Below, in pieces: positions 1-9,185 of a stretch of DNA of 64,000 nt. The stretch's first letter is position 1. The number at the start of each line of letters is the position of its first letter. The notes beneath the pieces are model-generated. The model was not told where the DNA came from and ran no database searches. It saw nothing but the letters and a program-made list of their open reading frames with translations. Source of the DNA: Thiobacillus sp. (GTDB taxonomy: Bacteria; Pseudomonadota; Gammaproteobacteria; Burkholderiales; Thiobacillaceae); NCBI RefSeq assembly GCF_030696885.1, contig NZ_JAUYRI010000013.1:62001-126000 (forward strand). The letters run 5' to 3'. Position numbers and translations under genes: made by a program.

Positions 1-1
1 A

Positions 2-1687
2 CAGGCCGACCCCGCCCTGCTGGCGCGCATGGAAGGCTTGCTGCGAGACGCCAATGTGGCATATGGCGGCATCGAGATGGCGGGCAACAGCATCAAGGCG
101 CGCTTCGCCAGCACCGACCTGCAGATCAAGGCCAAGGACGTGCTGGAGAAAGGTCTCGGCGAGCGTTACACGGTGGCGCTGAACCTGGTGTCCGCCTCGC
201 CGGCCTGGCTGAGCTCGATCAACGCACTGCCGATGTATCTCGGCCTCGACTTGCGCGGTGGCGTGCATTTCCTGCTTGAGGTGGACATGGCGGCAGCGCT
301 GGAAAAATCCGCCATCCGCTACCAGAACGATTTCCGCAGCGAGCTGCGCAGCGCCAAGATCCGCTACAGCCGCATCAGCCGCGAAGGCAATGCGGTGAGC
401 GTGCATTTCGCCACCCGCGACCAGCGCGACGCGGCCGTCGACAAGCTGGGCTCACTGTTCGGCGACCTCACCTTCGCCACGGCGGACCAGGACGAAAGCT
501 TCAGCCTGACCGCGCGTCTCAAGCCGGAAGCCGAAACCCAGGTGCAGTCTTTTGCGCTGCAGCAGAACATCACCACGCTCCGCAACCGCGTCAACGAACT
601 CGGTGTCGCCGAGCCGGTGATCACGCAGCAGGGCGCCAGCCGCGTCGTGGTGCAGCTGCCGGGCGTGCAGGACACCGCCAAGGCAAAGGACATCCTCGGC
701 CGCACCGCCACGCTGGAAATCCGCATGGTCGACGAACTGGCCGACCCCGCCGCGCTGGAACGGGGCCAGGCGCCGTTCGGCACCGACATCGTGGCCAGCC
801 GCGACGGTGGCCTGATCGCGGTGAAGAAGGACGTGGTGCTGACCGGCGATTCGATCACCAACGCCGCCCCCGGCTTTGACCAGACCAGCGCGCAGGCGGC
901 GGTCCACATCAACCTCGACGGCAAGGGCGCGCGCATCTTCAAGGACGTGACGCGCGAAAACGTCAACAAGCGCATGGCCATCCTGCTGATCGAGAAAGGC
1001 CGTGCCGAAGCCATCACCGCGCCGGTCATCCGCGAGGAAATCGGCGGCGGCCGGGTGCAGATCACCGGCATGGAAACCGCGCAGGAAGCGTCCGACGTGG
1101 CGCTGTTGTTGCGCGCCGGTGCGCTCGCCGCGCCGATGCAGATTATCGAGGAGCGCACCGTCGGTCCCAGCATGGGCGCCGAGAACATCGAAAAGGGCTT
1201 CAACGCCAACATCTGGGGCTTCTTCGCTGTGGTGATCTTCATGGTCATCTACTACCGCGTGTTCGGCCTGTTCTCGTCGATTGCGCTCGCCATCAACGGC
1301 TTCTTCCTGATCGCGCTGCTGTCGATGATGCAGGCGACGCTGACCCTGCCCGGCATGGCGGCGATTGCGCTGACGCTGGGCATGGCGATCGACGCCAACG
1401 TGCTGATCAACGAACGCATTCGAGAAGAATTGCGCAACGGCGCCACCCCGCAGGCGGCGATCAGCGCCGGCTACGATCGCGCCTGGGGCACCATTCTGGA
1501 TGCCAACATCACCACCCTGATCGCCGGCATTTCGCTGTTCTGGCTCGGCTCGGGCCCGGTGCGCGGCTTTGCGGTGGTGTTGTGCCTGGGCATTCTCACT
1601 TCGATGTTCAGTGCCGTGACGGTGTCGCGCGCGATGGCCAACCTCACGTACGGCCGCCAGGCGCGCCTGACGAAACTCTCGATTTAA
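2..1687 (+). CDS. secD: Protein translocase subunit SecD (5' end outside window)
   Basis: SecD works with SecF in the inner membrane and uses the proton motive force to help SecYEG move proteins into the periplasm. The frame is open to the left window edge, so the N-terminus, including the first membrane helix, is missing; about 560 residues are visible against roughly 610-630 for the family. The conserved PMYLGLDLRGG segment precedes a large periplasmic P1 region. The C-terminal half carries the membrane helices, beginning near the stretch reading FFAVVIFMVIYY and including the conserved GMAIDANVLINERIREE. secF follows 9 bases later, so the two are co-transcribed. Identification is secure; only the start is unknown. 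Confidence 0.97.
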   Translation, partial: QADPALLARMEGLLRDANVAYGGIEMAGNSIKARFASTDLQIKAKDVLEKGLGERYTVALNLVSASPAWLSSINALPMYLGLDLRGGVHFLLEVDMAAALEKSAIRYQNDFRSELRSAKIRYSRISREGNAVSVHFATRDQRDAAVDKLGSLFGDLTFATADQDESFSLTARLKPEAETQVQSFALQQNITTLRNRVNELGVAEPVITQQGASRVVVQLPGVQDTAKAKDILGRTATLEIRMVDELADPAALERGQAPFGTDIVASRDGGLIAVKKDVVLTGDSITNAAPGFDQTSAQAAVHINLDGKGARIFKDVTRENVNKRMAILLIEKGRAEAITAPVIREEIGGGRVQITGMETAQEASDVALLLRAGALAAPMQIIEERTVGPSMGAENIEKGFNANIWGFFAVVIFMVIYYRVFGLFSSIALAINGFFLIALLSMMQATLTLPGMAAIALTLGMAIDANVLINERIREELRNGATPQAAISAGYDRAWGTILDANITTLIAGISLFWLGSGPVRGFAVVLCLGILTSMFSAVTVSRAMANLTYGRQARLTKLSI

Positions 1688-1696
1688 GGCCTCACC

Positions 1697-2629
1697 ATGC
1701 TTGAACTCTTCCCCTTCAGGAAAACCATCCCCTTCATGAGCTGGGGAAAGGCGACCACCGCCATTTCCCTGCTCACCTTCCTGTTCTCGGTATGGGCGCT
1801 GTGGGATCGTGGCCTCAACCTCGGTGTCGACTTCACCGGCGGCACCGTGATTGAAGTCAGCTACCCCCAGGCCGCCAACCTGCCGGCGATTCGTGCCGCG
1901 CTGGAAAAAACCGGCCTGCCAGAAATCTCGGTGCAAAATTTTGGCACCAGTCACGACGTATTGATCCGCCTGCCGGTCCGCGGCGACGCTACTGCCGCGC
2001 AGACCAGCAACCAGGTGATGGCCGCATTGACGGCAGCCGACGCCAGCGTGGAACTGCGGCGCATCGACTTCGTCGGCCCGCAGGTCGGCGAGGAACTCTA
2101 CGACAGCGGTGCCCTCGCCTTGCTGGTGGTGTCTTTCGGCATCATGGCTTATCTGGCGATCCGTTTCGAATGGCGCTTCGCCGTGGCCGGCATGCTCGCC
2201 AACCTGCACGACATCGTCATCATCCTCGGCGTGTTTGCCTTCTTCCAGTGGGAGTTCACGCTCACCGTGCTAGCCGGCGTGCTGGCGGTGCTGGGCTACT
2301 CGGTCAACGAGTCAGTGGTGATCTTCGACCGCATCCGCGAAAACATCCGCAAGATGCGCGGTGAAACCATCCCCCACATCATTGATGACGCCATTACCCG
2401 CACCATGAGCCGCACCATCATCACCCACGGCTCGACCCAGATCATGGTGCTGTCGATGCTGTTCTTCGGCGGCGAAGCGCTGCACAACTTCGCGCTGGCG
2501 CTCACCATCGGCATCATGTTCGGCATCTATTCGTCGGTTCTGGTCGCCAGCCCCCTGCTGCTGATGTTCGGCGTCAAGCGCGAACACTTCATCAAACCGG
2601 TGGAGAAGAAGGAAGAGGCAGTCGTTTAG
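1697..2629 (+). CDS. secF: Protein translocase subunit SecF
   Basis: SecF is the partner of SecD in the SecDF complex that assists late steps of Sec-dependent export. The 310-residue length is normal. The N-terminus has the first membrane helix followed by the hallmark LGVDFTGG motif. The C-terminal part contains five predicted helices, with the family motif GYSVNESVVIFDRIREN near residues 200-216. The ATG lies 9 bases after the secD stop, as expected for a two-gene operon. An inverted repeat follows directly after the stop and may end the transcript. Nothing is unusual in the protein. Confidence 0.97.
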   Translation: MLELFPFRKTIPFMSWGKATTAISLLTFLFSVWALWDRGLNLGVDFTGGTVIEVSYPQAANLPAIRAALEKTGLPEISVQNFGTSHDVLIRLPVRGDATAAQTSNQVMAALTAADASVELRRIDFVGPQVGEELYDSGALALLVVSFGIMAYLAIRFEWRFAVAGMLANLHDIVIILGVFAFFQWEFTLTVLAGVLAVLGYSVNESVVIFDRIRENIRKMRGETIPHIIDDAITRTMSRTIITHGSTQIMVLSMLFFGGEALHNFALALTIGIMFGIYSSVLVASPLLLMFGVKREHFIKPVEKKEEAVV

Positions 2630-2747
2630 TCAGGGATCAGGATTCAGGGGCCAGGGATCAGGGATTTTTGTGCTCCGCACCTATTCTCATCACCTACGCG
2701 GCGAAGCCGCTCATCCCCTGAATCCCGAATCCTGAATCCTGACCCCT
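2630..2747. repeat. Intergenic inverted repeat of GGGATCAGGATTCAGG type
   Basis: The gap between secF and the DedA gene is largely an imperfect inverted repeat. The left arm (2630-2666) contains short direct repeats of the form cagggatcagg. The right arm (2715-2747) carries the complementary series with tcctgaatcctgac. At least 11 bases pair perfectly (2640-2650 with 2715-2725). Such internally repetitive arms resemble dispersed REP-like intergenic elements. A degenerate relative (ccaggagctgggatctagg) lies at about 46390-46420 upstream of thiG. Function is unknown; it could end secDF transcription. Confidence 0.6.
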
Positions 2748-2754
2748 AAAAACC

Positions 2755-3363
2755 ATGCTCCACGACGCCATTCAATTCATCGTAGAAACCGTCGGTGCCT
2801 GGGGCTACACCGGGATTTTCCTGATGATGGCGCTGGAGTCGAGCTTCTTCCCCTTCCCCAGCGAAGTGGTGATGATTCCGGCGGGCTACCTCGCCTACAA
2901 GGGCGAGATGAACCTGTGGCTGGCCATCCTCTCAGGCATCGGCGGCAGCCTTGCGGGGGCGCTTTTCAACTACTGGCTGGCGCTGAAACTCGGCCGACCC
3001 TTCCTGCTGCGCTACGGCAAATACGTGCTGTTCAAGGAACACTCGCTGCAACGAATGGAAGACTTCTTCGCGCGCCACGGCCACATCTCCACTTTCACTG
3101 GGCGGCTGATTCCCGCGGTGCGGCAGTACATCTCGCTGCCCGCCGGCCTCGCGCGCATGAATCTCGCCGTCTTCAGCTTTTACACCAGTCTCGGCGCCGG
3201 CATCTGGGTCACGATCCTCGCCGTCCTCGGCTACACCATCGGCCACAACGAAGCCGCCCTCCGCGACAACCTGAAGCTGATCACGCTCATCACCCTGGGC
3301 GCGGTCGCGGTGATCATCCTGCTCTACGTACGCATCAAGCTGAAGAAAAAAATCATACGCTGA
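2755..3363 (+). CDS. DedA family (VTT/SNARE-associated) membrane protein
   Basis: DedA proteins are inner-membrane proteins implicated in lipid-carrier flipping and membrane homeostasis. This 202-residue protein has the family pattern: hydrophobic N-terminal segments with [12 protein letters not shown] near residue 27; a central stretch with [22 protein letters not shown], whose conserved Arg and Pro are typical of the transport core; and a C-terminal helix ending in a lysine-rich tail. The family is often about 200-220 residues, so the protein is complete. It stands alone, between the repeat behind secF and a broken TerC gene on the other strand. The substrate cannot be told from sequence. 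Confidence 0.9.
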   Translation: MLHDAIQFIVETVGAWGYTGIFLMMALESSFFPFPSEVVMIPAGYLAYKGEMNLWLAILSGIGGSLAGALFNYWLALKLGRPFLLRYGKYVLFKEHSLQRMEDFFARHGHISTFTGRLIPAVRQYISLPAGLARMNLAVFSFYTSLGAGIWVTILAVLGYTIGHNEAALRDNLKLITLITLGAVAVIILLYVRIKLKKKIIR

Positions 3364-3448
3364 CCACGTCTGGGATCGCTGCGGCGTGCCCCAGAGCGGA
3401 CACCGCGCGGCCAAACGAATCTCGGTGAGGTTGACCCATGCGGGTCAG

Positions 3449-3481
3449 GACCGCGCTCATGGGAGAGCTTCGAGCGCGGTC
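3449..3481. terminator. Hairpin between DedA gene and TerC remnant
   Basis: A perfect 10-base stem (gaccgcgctc at 3449-3458 with gagcgcggtc at 3472-3481) encloses a 13-base loop. It sits between the 3' ends of the DedA gene (+) and the TerC remnant (-), so it could act in both directions. There is no strong T run after it, so intrinsic termination is plausible but not proven. Confidence 0.45.
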
Positions 3482-3486
3482 TGGCC

Positions 3487-4055
3487 TTATGGCTTGCGTG
3501 TGGCGATCAGGCTCGCGATGACGCTGGCGCCGATCAGCACTGAGACGACCACAAGCGAGATCACCACCGGCAGGTGAATCCAGGGCGCGATCAGCATCTT
3601 GGTGCCGATGAAGGTGAGTACCATGGCAAAGCCATATTTCAGCAGATGGAAGCGGTCCGCCACATCGGCGAGCAGGAAATGCAGCGCCCGCAGACCCAGG
3701 ATGGCGAAGATGTTGGACGTGAAGACAATGAACGGGTCGGTGGTGATGGCGAAAATAGCCGGGATGGAATCCACTGCGAACACCACGTCTGACACCTCGA
3801 TCAGGATCAGCACCAGGAACAGCGGCTGAAATAGCGCACGCCGTCCTTCACCACGGTAAATTTCTCGCCGTGATAGTCCTTGTGGATTCTCAGATGCCGG
3901 TGCGCGAGCCTGAGCACCGGGTTTTTTTCCAGGTCCGGCGCCTTCTCCGCCATGACCAGCATGCGGATGCCGGTAACGACCGGGAATACGCCGAATAGAT
4001 GGAGTACCCTCTGACTGAGCCCGGCCAGGGCGGCGATGATTCTGTAAATTCGCAC
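3487..4055 (-). pseudogene. TerC-family membrane protein, truncated and frameshifted
   Basis: Two abutting frames together spell the middle and end of a TerC/YkoY-type integral membrane protein (metal or tellurite related). The upstream piece (4055 to about 3825) has [18 protein letters not shown] and DLEKNPVLR. The downstream piece (3813-3487) continues with [18 protein letters not shown] and [19 protein letters not shown]. Joining them needs one extra base near 3828-3832, in a short T run (TATTTCAG). The family has about 90-100 more N-terminal residues, and no matching frame is visible upstream before the CNNM gene. The gene therefore has both a frameshift and a lost 5' part. The T-run shift alone could be a sequencing error; the missing N-terminus could not. 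Confidence 0.8.
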
Positions 4056-4188
4056 GGCGTTGTCCAGCCCAGGCCGGCGGCCGCGAAGTTTGAACTTGCT
4101 ACAGCGCGTTGCTCACAGAGGTTTTCAGGCAAAATGCCGGCTTCACCACACCAGAGTCGCGTGCCCACGGGCAAGGGGCGACTTGCAT

Positions 4189-5505
4189 ATGGACATAGCG
4201 TTACTCCTGTTCCTCATTCTGCTCAACGGCGTTTTCGCCATGTCGGAAATCGCCGTGGTGTCCTCGCGCAAGGCCCGCCTGCAGCGGCTGGCGGACGACG
4301 GCAGCCCCGGGGCGCACTCGGCGCTGGCCCTCCACGCCGACCCTTCGACTTTCCTCTCCACCATTCAGGTAGGCATCACCTCCATCGGGATTCTCAGCGG
4401 CGCCATCGGCGAAGCCGCGCTGGCCGACCCTCTGGCGGTCTGGCTGGCGCAGTTCACCCTGTTCGAACCCTATGCCCGCGGCATCGCGCTCACGATCGTG
4501 GTATTCGGCCTGACCTATTTTGCCGTTGTAGTCGGCGAACTGGTTCCCAAACGTCTGGCCCTGCTGGCACCGGAAGGCACCGCCTCGCTGATCGCACGGC
4601 CCATGAACATGTTGTCGCGCCTCACGCGGCCCGTGGTGTGGCTGCTGTCGGCGTCCTCCAGTGTGCTGTTGCGCATGATGGGCGCACGCCGCAAGGAAGA
4701 GCCGCCGGTGACCGACGATGAAATCAACGTGCTGATGGGCCAGGGCGCCGAAGCCGGGGTATTCCATCAAAGCGAACAGGAGATCGTTTTCAATGTGTTG
4801 CGCCTGGACGAGCAGCGCCTCGGCGCGATCATGACCCATCGCACCGATATTTATCTGATCGATCTCGACGATCCGGAAGACGAGATCCGCCATCTGATTG
4901 CAGAAAGTCCCTATGAGCGCATTGTGGTCTGCCGCGACGGTCTCGACCATGTCGCCGGGATCCTGCGCACGTCCGACCTGCTCAAGCCCGCGCTGACCGG
5001 CGGCCCGCTGAATATCGAAGCCGCCTTGCGCGCGCCCCTGTATGTGCCGGATAGCGTCAGCACCACCCAACTGCTCGAAAGCTTTCGCAAGGCGCGCATG
5101 CAGTTCGCGCTGATCGTTGATGAATACGGTGATCTGGAAGGCCTGGTGACCTTAACCGACGTGCTGACCTCCATCGTGGGTGATTTACCTTCCTACGATT
5201 CGCCCGACGAGCAGGACGTGGTCGAACGCGAAGATGGTTCCTGGCTCGTGGATGGCAGCGTGACCATCGAACGGCTCAAGTCGGTCCTGGAGTTCGACGA
5301 TGAACTGCCGGGCGAGGAAGAGAATGCGTTCAACACCCTGGGCGGGTTCGTCATGCACATGCTGGGACATATCCCAGCCGTGGCCGATCATTTCGAATGG
5401 GAAGATTGGCGTTTCGAAGTGATGGACATGGACCGGAACCGGGTGGACAAGATGCTGATCGCGCGCCTCGCAGCGGCTCAGAATTCGGCGGAGGCCAAAT
5501 CATGA
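4189..5505 (+). CDS. CNNM/CorC-HlyC family protein (DUF21, CBS pair, transporter-associated domain)
   Basis: This 438-residue inner-membrane protein has a DUF21/CNNM membrane domain (about residues 1-185, opening with a helix then MSEIAVVSSRKARL), a CBS-domain pair (about 205-325) and a C-terminal CorC_HlyC domain (about 345-435). Family members are linked to magnesium or cobalt efflux and were formerly called haemolysins. The frame is open further upstream, but that part is basic and unlike the family. The ATG at 4189 has an AAGGGG ribosome binding site about ten bases ahead and gives the normal start. The gene converges on pdxJ. The transported ion is inferred from family only. Confidence 0.88.
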   Translation: MDIALLLFLILLNGVFAMSEIAVVSSRKARLQRLADDGSPGAHSALALHADPSTFLSTIQVGITSIGILSGAIGEAALADPLAVWLAQFTLFEPYARGIALTIVVFGLTYFAVVVGELVPKRLALLAPEGTASLIARPMNMLSRLTRPVVWLLSASSSVLLRMMGARRKEEPPVTDDEINVLMGQGAEAGVFHQSEQEIVFNVLRLDEQRLGAIMTHRTDIYLIDLDDPEDEIRHLIAESPYERIVVCRDGLDHVAGILRTSDLLKPALTGGPLNIEAALRAPLYVPDSVSTTQLLESFRKARMQFALIVDEYGDLEGLVTLTDVLTSIVGDLPSYDSPDEQDVVEREDGSWLVDGSVTIERLKSVLEFDDELPGEEENAFNTLGGFVMHMLGHIPAVADHFEWEDWRFEVMDMDRNRVDKMLIARLAAAQNSAEAKS

Positions 5506-5587
5506 CGGCGGCCGTCGAGCTTCGCTAAGCGCCGATCAGCCAACTCCGCCGGCTGGGTGCGCAGCACGCCAACATCCTGCCGGCAGT

Positions 5588-6319
5588 TTACCCGGAGGCC
5601 GCTTCCACCATCAGCCGCTTCATCTCCGCCACCGCCTCTTTCATGCCGACGAACAGCGCCTGCGCGACGATCGCGTGGCCGATGTTGAGCTCGTGGATCC
5701 CGGGTAGCGCGGCGATCGGCTGGACGTTGTGATAAGTGAGGCCGTGGCCGGCGTTGACGGTGAGGCCCAGACTGCGGCCGTAAGCGACGGCGGTGCGGAT
5801 ACGCTCGAACTCGACGATGCGGGCAGCATCGGTTTCAGCGTCGGCGTAGGCGCCGGTGTGGATTTCGACCACCGGCGCGCCGGCCGCGAGCGCGGCGTCG
5901 AGCTGCGCGAAGTCGGGGTCGATGAAGAGCGAGACGCGGATGCCGGCCCCGGCGAGACGCTTGCAGGCGTCGGCGATTTTCGGCGCCTGGCCTTTGACGT
6001 CGAGCCCGCCTTCGGTGGTGAGTTCCTCGCGCTTTTCTGGCACCAGGCAGACGTCCTGCGGCCGGGTGGCGAGGGCGATGTCGAGCATCTCCCCGGTCAC
6101 CGCCATTTCGAGGTTCATCTTGGTCTTCAGCACCTGGCGCAGGATCGCAACGTCGGCGTCCTGGATGTGGCGACGGTCTTCGCGCAGATGCAGCGTGATC
6201 GAATCGGCACCGGCGGTTTCCGCCAGCAGCGCGGCTTCCACCGGGCTGGGATAGCGGGTCTTGCGCACCTGGCGCAGGGTGGCGATGTGGTCGATGTTGA
6301 CGCCGAGATAAATGCTCAT
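5588..6319 (-). CDS. pdxJ: Pyridoxine 5'-phosphate synthase
   Basis: PdxJ condenses 1-deoxy-D-xylulose 5-phosphate with 3-amino-2-oxopropyl phosphate to make pyridoxine 5'-phosphate, the last ring-forming step of DXP-dependent vitamin B6 synthesis. The 243-residue TIM-barrel protein begins with the signature [16 protein letters not shown] and holds [14 protein letters not shown] near residues 42-55, plus the C-terminal [10 protein letters not shown]. It lies 100 bases after recO, a usual neighbour. In many relatives acpS follows, but here the convergent CNNM gene comes next and no acpS is seen. Confidence 0.97.
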   Translation of the reverse strand: MSIYLGVNIDHIATLRQVRKTRYPSPVEAALLAETAGADSITLHLREDRRHIQDADVAILRQVLKTKMNLEMAVTGEMLDIALATRPQDVCLVPEKREELTTEGGLDVKGQAPKIADACKRLAGAGIRVSLFIDPDFAQLDAALAAGAPVVEIHTGAYADAETDAARIVEFERIRTAVAYGRSLGLTVNAGHGLTYHNVQPIAALPGIHELNIGHAIVAQALFVGMKEAVAEMKRLMVEAASG

Positions 6320-6344
6320 TCCATTTCCAAATTAAAAAGATCGC

Positions 6345-6388
6345 GAAGGTGAGCCGCAGACAGTACGAACAGTACGGCAAGGCGAAAC
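6345..6388. repeat. Possible dispersed intergenic element between recO and pdxJ
   Basis: The 100-base gap between recO and pdxJ contains a segment reading gagccgcagacagtacg then aacagtacggcaaggcg, with the 8-mer acagtacg twice. From memory, this type of sequence is scattered in intergenic gaps of several proteobacteria. A single copy is seen here, so only a genome-wide count can show whether it is a repeat family. Confidence 0.35.
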
Positions 6389-6419
6389 CGACAAAGAGAT
6401 TTTTGATTTGGGGATGGAA

Positions 6420-7169
6420 TCATGGATTCAGTTCTGTAAGTTCGCGTAACAGCTGGCGAGTATAAAGCGGCTTGGCGCCGAGGGTGTGGTTGATCAGGCT
6501 GCGCATCAGGGCCTTGGCTTCGGCCAGCGTGGCGGCCATCTCGAAGCGGTCGGCGGCCAGATCGATCAGGGTCTGGCCCGAGACCGGACAACCCGGCTGG
6601 CCGATGGCACGTAACGCACCCCGTTCGGGCTGGAATACATAGCGGCCGGCGGGATCAATCGGCGCACCGCTGTCCGCCTCGATATCGAAGGTGGCGCCAT
6701 AGCCGATTTCGGACAGCAGGTTTTTTTCGAAGCGGCGCAATATCCGCTCGAAATACGTGGCGCGTTCGAAATCGGTGGCGCCGGTCTCGCCCGCCAGCAG
6801 GTCGAGGGTGGCGACGTAGCGGTCGTACAGCAGTTCGTGCGCGTCGCCGCGCGCCATCAGGCGCAGCAGCAGCTCATTGAGATAAAACCCGCACATCAGC
6901 GCGCGCCCCTGCGGCGGGGTCAGTCCACCCAGCCATTCGGCGCCATGCAGGGTTTTCAGATCGGATTTGCCGAACCACGACAGCGAGAGCGGGGTGAACG
7001 GCTGCATCAGCCCGCGCAGCGCGGAGGCGGGACGCCGCGCGCCGCGCGCGATCAGCGACACGCGGCCGTGGCCGCGGGTGAAGACTTCTGCCACCACGCT
7101 GGTTTCCTTGAACGGATAGGTGTGGAGGATGAAGCCGGGTTCGTTGTTGATGCGAGCGTCGCCGGACAT
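6420..7169 (-). CDS. recO: DNA repair protein RecO
   Basis: RecO helps load RecA on SSB-coated single-stranded DNA in the RecFOR recombinational repair pathway. The 249-residue protein has the typical N-terminal OB fold (GFILHTYPFKETSVVAEVFT, residues about 12-31), a basic patch RGARRP, and the helical C-terminal domain with LYDRYVATLDLLAG. The zinc-binding cysteines found in some RecO proteins are not obvious. It follows era on the same strand with a short gap, the classic rnc-era-recO order. Confidence 0.95.
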   Translation of the reverse strand: MSGDARINNEPGFILHTYPFKETSVVAEVFTRGHGRVSLIARGARRPASALRGLMQPFTPLSLSWFGKSDLKTLHGAEWLGGLTPPQGRALMCGFYLNELLLRLMARGDAHELLYDRYVATLDLLAGETGATDFERATYFERILRRFEKNLLSEIGYGATFDIEADSGAPIDPAGRYVFQPERGALRAIGQPGCPVSGQTLIDLAADRFEMAATLAEAKALMRSLINHTLGAKPLYTRQLLRELTELNP

Positions 7170-7203
7170 GCTTTAGGGATCCACGAAGTGGACGGACCAC
7201 ACC

Positions 7204-8088
7204 TCAGTCGATTCCCAGCGACTTCAGCATGCGCACGTCGTCGGCCCAGCCGCCCTTTACCTTGACCCAGACTTCCAGGTAGACCTTGCTGTCGAATGCA
7301 CGCTCCATGTCGAGCCGAGCCTGGGTGGAGATGGTCTTGAGTTTTTCACCACCTTTGCCGATCAGTATCGGCTTGTGGCTGTCACGGTCGACCAGGATGG
7401 TGGCGAAGATGCGGCGCAGATTGCCTTCTTCCTCGAATTTGTCGATCTGGACAGCGACCGCGTAGGGAATTTCCTCGCCGCACAGACGGAACACCTTCTC
7501 GCGGATCAGTTCGGCCGCGAGCTGGCGTTCGGTCTGGTCGGTGACGTCGTCTTCCTCGAACAGCGGCGCGTTTTCCGGCAGGTGGGTTTGCAGGGTTTTC
7601 AGCAGCTCGTCGAGGTTGCTGCCCTGCTTGGCCGACACGGGAACGATCTCGGTGAAGCCATGGGCCGCCGAAACTTCCTGCAGATACGCCATCAGCTCGC
7701 CGCGGTCCTTGACCTGGTCGATCTTGTTCACCACCAGGATCAGCGGGCGATCCTTGGGCAACAGCTCCATCACCTGACGGTCTTCCTTCTTCAGGCGGCC
7801 CGCTTCGACCAGCATCATCACCAGGTCGGTGTCCGACAGGGTTTCGCGCACGCGCTTGTTCATCGCGCGGTTCATGGTGCTGGCGTGGCGCGTCTGGAAG
7901 CCTGGCGTGTCGACAAACACGAACTGCGCTTCGTCGGTGGTGTGGATGCCCATCACCCGGTGGCGCGTGGTTTGCGCCTTGCGCGAAGTAATGCTGACCT
8001 TCTGCCCGACGATGCGGTTGAGCAGCGTCGACTTGCCGACGTTGGGGCGGCCGACAATGGCGATGAGGCCACACTTGAACTGGCTCAT
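7204..8088 (-). CDS. era: GTPase Era
   Basis: Era is an essential GTPase that binds the 3' end of 16S rRNA and assists 30S subunit maturation. The 294-residue protein has G1 GRPNVGKS (residues 13-20), G3 DTPG, G4 NKID and a C-terminal KH domain ending in the conserved GGWADD. The frame is open far upstream, overlapping rnc. The start at 8088 (MSQFKCGLIAIVGRPNVGK) matches the family length and lies 13 bases after the rnc stop. Together with rnc and recO it forms a standard RNA-maturation and repair cluster. Confidence 0.97.
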   Translation of the reverse strand: MSQFKCGLIAIVGRPNVGKSTLLNRIVGQKVSITSRKAQTTRHRVMGIHTTDEAQFVFVDTPGFQTRHASTMNRAMNKRVRETLSDTDLVMMLVEAGRLKKEDRQVMELLPKDRPLILVVNKIDQVKDRGELMAYLQEVSAAHGFTEIVPVSAKQGSNLDELLKTLQTHLPENAPLFEEDDVTDQTERQLAAELIREKVFRLCGEEIPYAVAVQIDKFEEEGNLRRIFATILVDRDSHKPILIGKGGEKLKTISTQARLDMERAFDSKVYLEVWVKVKGGWADDVRMLKSLGID

Positions 8089-8101
8089 ATTGATAGTTGG
8101 C

Positions 8102-8782
8102 TCATTTTTGCAATGCGGCGCACGCCTGGCGTGCGGCCTCCTGTTCGGCGGCGCGGCGGCTCTTGCCGATGCCGCGCGTATTGAGTGCGGGCTTCGCCAG
8201 CACGCACTCGACGATAAAGCTCTGGTCGTGCGCTTCGCCCTGGGTGTCGACCAGCCGGTAGTCCGGTAGCGGCAAGCGGCGCGACTGCAGGATTTCCTGC
8301 AATTGCGTCTTCGGGTCCTTGCCCGAGGCGGAGGGGTCGATTTGCGCCACCAGCGGGTCGAACAGGCCGCGCACCACGCGTTGCGCGGCGTCGAAGCCGG
8401 CGTCGAGAAAAACCGCGCCGAACAGCGATTCGAGCGCGTCGGCCAGGATCGAGGGGCGGCGGAAGCCGCCGCTCTTGAGTTCGCCCTCACCCAGGCGCAG
8501 GCTCTCGCCCAGCTTCAGTTCAACCGCGATGTCGGCCAGGGTTTCCTGCCGCACCAGGTTGGCGCGCAGGCGCGACAGGCTGCCTTCCGGCAAATCGGGA
8601 AACGCGTCGTACAACGCGCGTGCAACCGAGCAGTTGAGCACCGAGTCGCCCAGAAATTCGAGCCGCTCGTTGTTCAGCGCAGCGTAGCTGCGGTGCGTCA
8701 GCGCCTGGGTCAAGAGCTCGGGGCGGGTGAAGGTATAGCCCAGCGCCTGCTGCAGGCGCTGGTTCAGCAGGGCATTATTCAA
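8102..8782 (-). CDS. rnc: Ribonuclease III
   Basis: RNase III cuts double-stranded RNA, notably the 30S rRNA precursor. The protein (226 residues with the chosen start) has the catalytic signature [10 protein letters not shown] with its acidic residues, a second acidic site around [14 protein letters not shown], and a C-terminal double-stranded RNA binding domain (KTQLQEILQ to the end). The TTG at 8782 is preferred: it gives a normal length and overlaps the DUF4845 stop by 8 bases. An upstream in-frame start at 8842 would add a proline-rich, unlike stretch inside the previous gene. The start is the only uncertain point. Confidence 0.93.
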   Translation of the reverse strand: MNNALLNQRLQQALGYTFTRPELLTQALTHRSYAALNNERLEFLGDSVLNCSVARALYDAFPDLPEGSLSRLRANLVRQETLADIAVELKLGESLRLGEGELKSGGFRRPSILADALESLFGAVFLDAGFDAAQRVVRGLFDPLVAQIDPSASGKDPKTQLQEILQSRRLPLPDYRLVDTQGEAHDQSFIVECVLAKPALNTRGIGKSRRAAEQEAARQACAALQK

Positions 8783-9176
8783 TCCGGGGGGGCGCGGCGT
8801 TGGGGTCGGAGCTGGCGCTGAAGTCGACCACCAGGCTGACATTGCCGACCAGCTTGGTGCGGAAAGCGTAATCGGCGGAAATCACCGGAACACCGCCGCG
8901 ACGGTCGATGCTGAGGTCCTCCGGCTTGACCTCGGTGACATAGGCCACGCCGGCACGGCGTGAAAAATCGTTGCGGATTTCAGCATTGCTTTTCGATCTG
9001 AGATCGGATTCCTGCCCCATCGTCGACAGGACCTTCTTCACCGAGAAGAATTCGATATAGGCCGGGACCAGTTTCATCGCCAACATGGCCAGCATGATCG
9101 CGATCACGGCAAAGAACAGGAAACCGATCATGGAAACGCCGCGCTGTCTGGATTGGATGGTGCGTGCAAAGTTCAT
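8775..9176 (-). CDS. DUF4845 family membrane protein
   Basis: This 133-residue protein of unknown function has one N-terminal membrane helix (about residues 14-33, after QRGVSMIGF) and a small soluble domain expected in the periplasm, with the pattern KVLSTMGQE and [20 protein letters not shown]4845 proteins are almost always found between lepB and rnc in beta- and gammaproteobacteria, as here. The N-terminus vaguely resembles pilin-like leaders (QRGVSMIGF), but no pilus genes are nearby. The stop overlaps the start of rnc by 8 bases, so translation is probably coupled. Confidence 0.85.
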   Translation of the reverse strand: MNFARTIQSRQRGVSMIGFLFFAVIAIMLAMLAMKLVPAYIEFFSVKKVLSTMGQESDLRSKSNAEIRNDFSRRAGVAYVTEVKPEDLSIDRRGGVPVISADYAFRTKLVGNVSLVVDFSASSDPNAAPPRIE

Positions 9177-9185
9177 GCTGTCTCC

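Noticed and set aside
452-2209. Long antisense reading frame (585 codons) across secD-secF
   Set aside because: It is the high-GC shadow of the two translocase genes; its composition is rich in Arg, His and Gln with no recognisable motif. The same holds for the long antisense frames over dnaB, the decarboxylase, pgm and the second DUF1631 gene.
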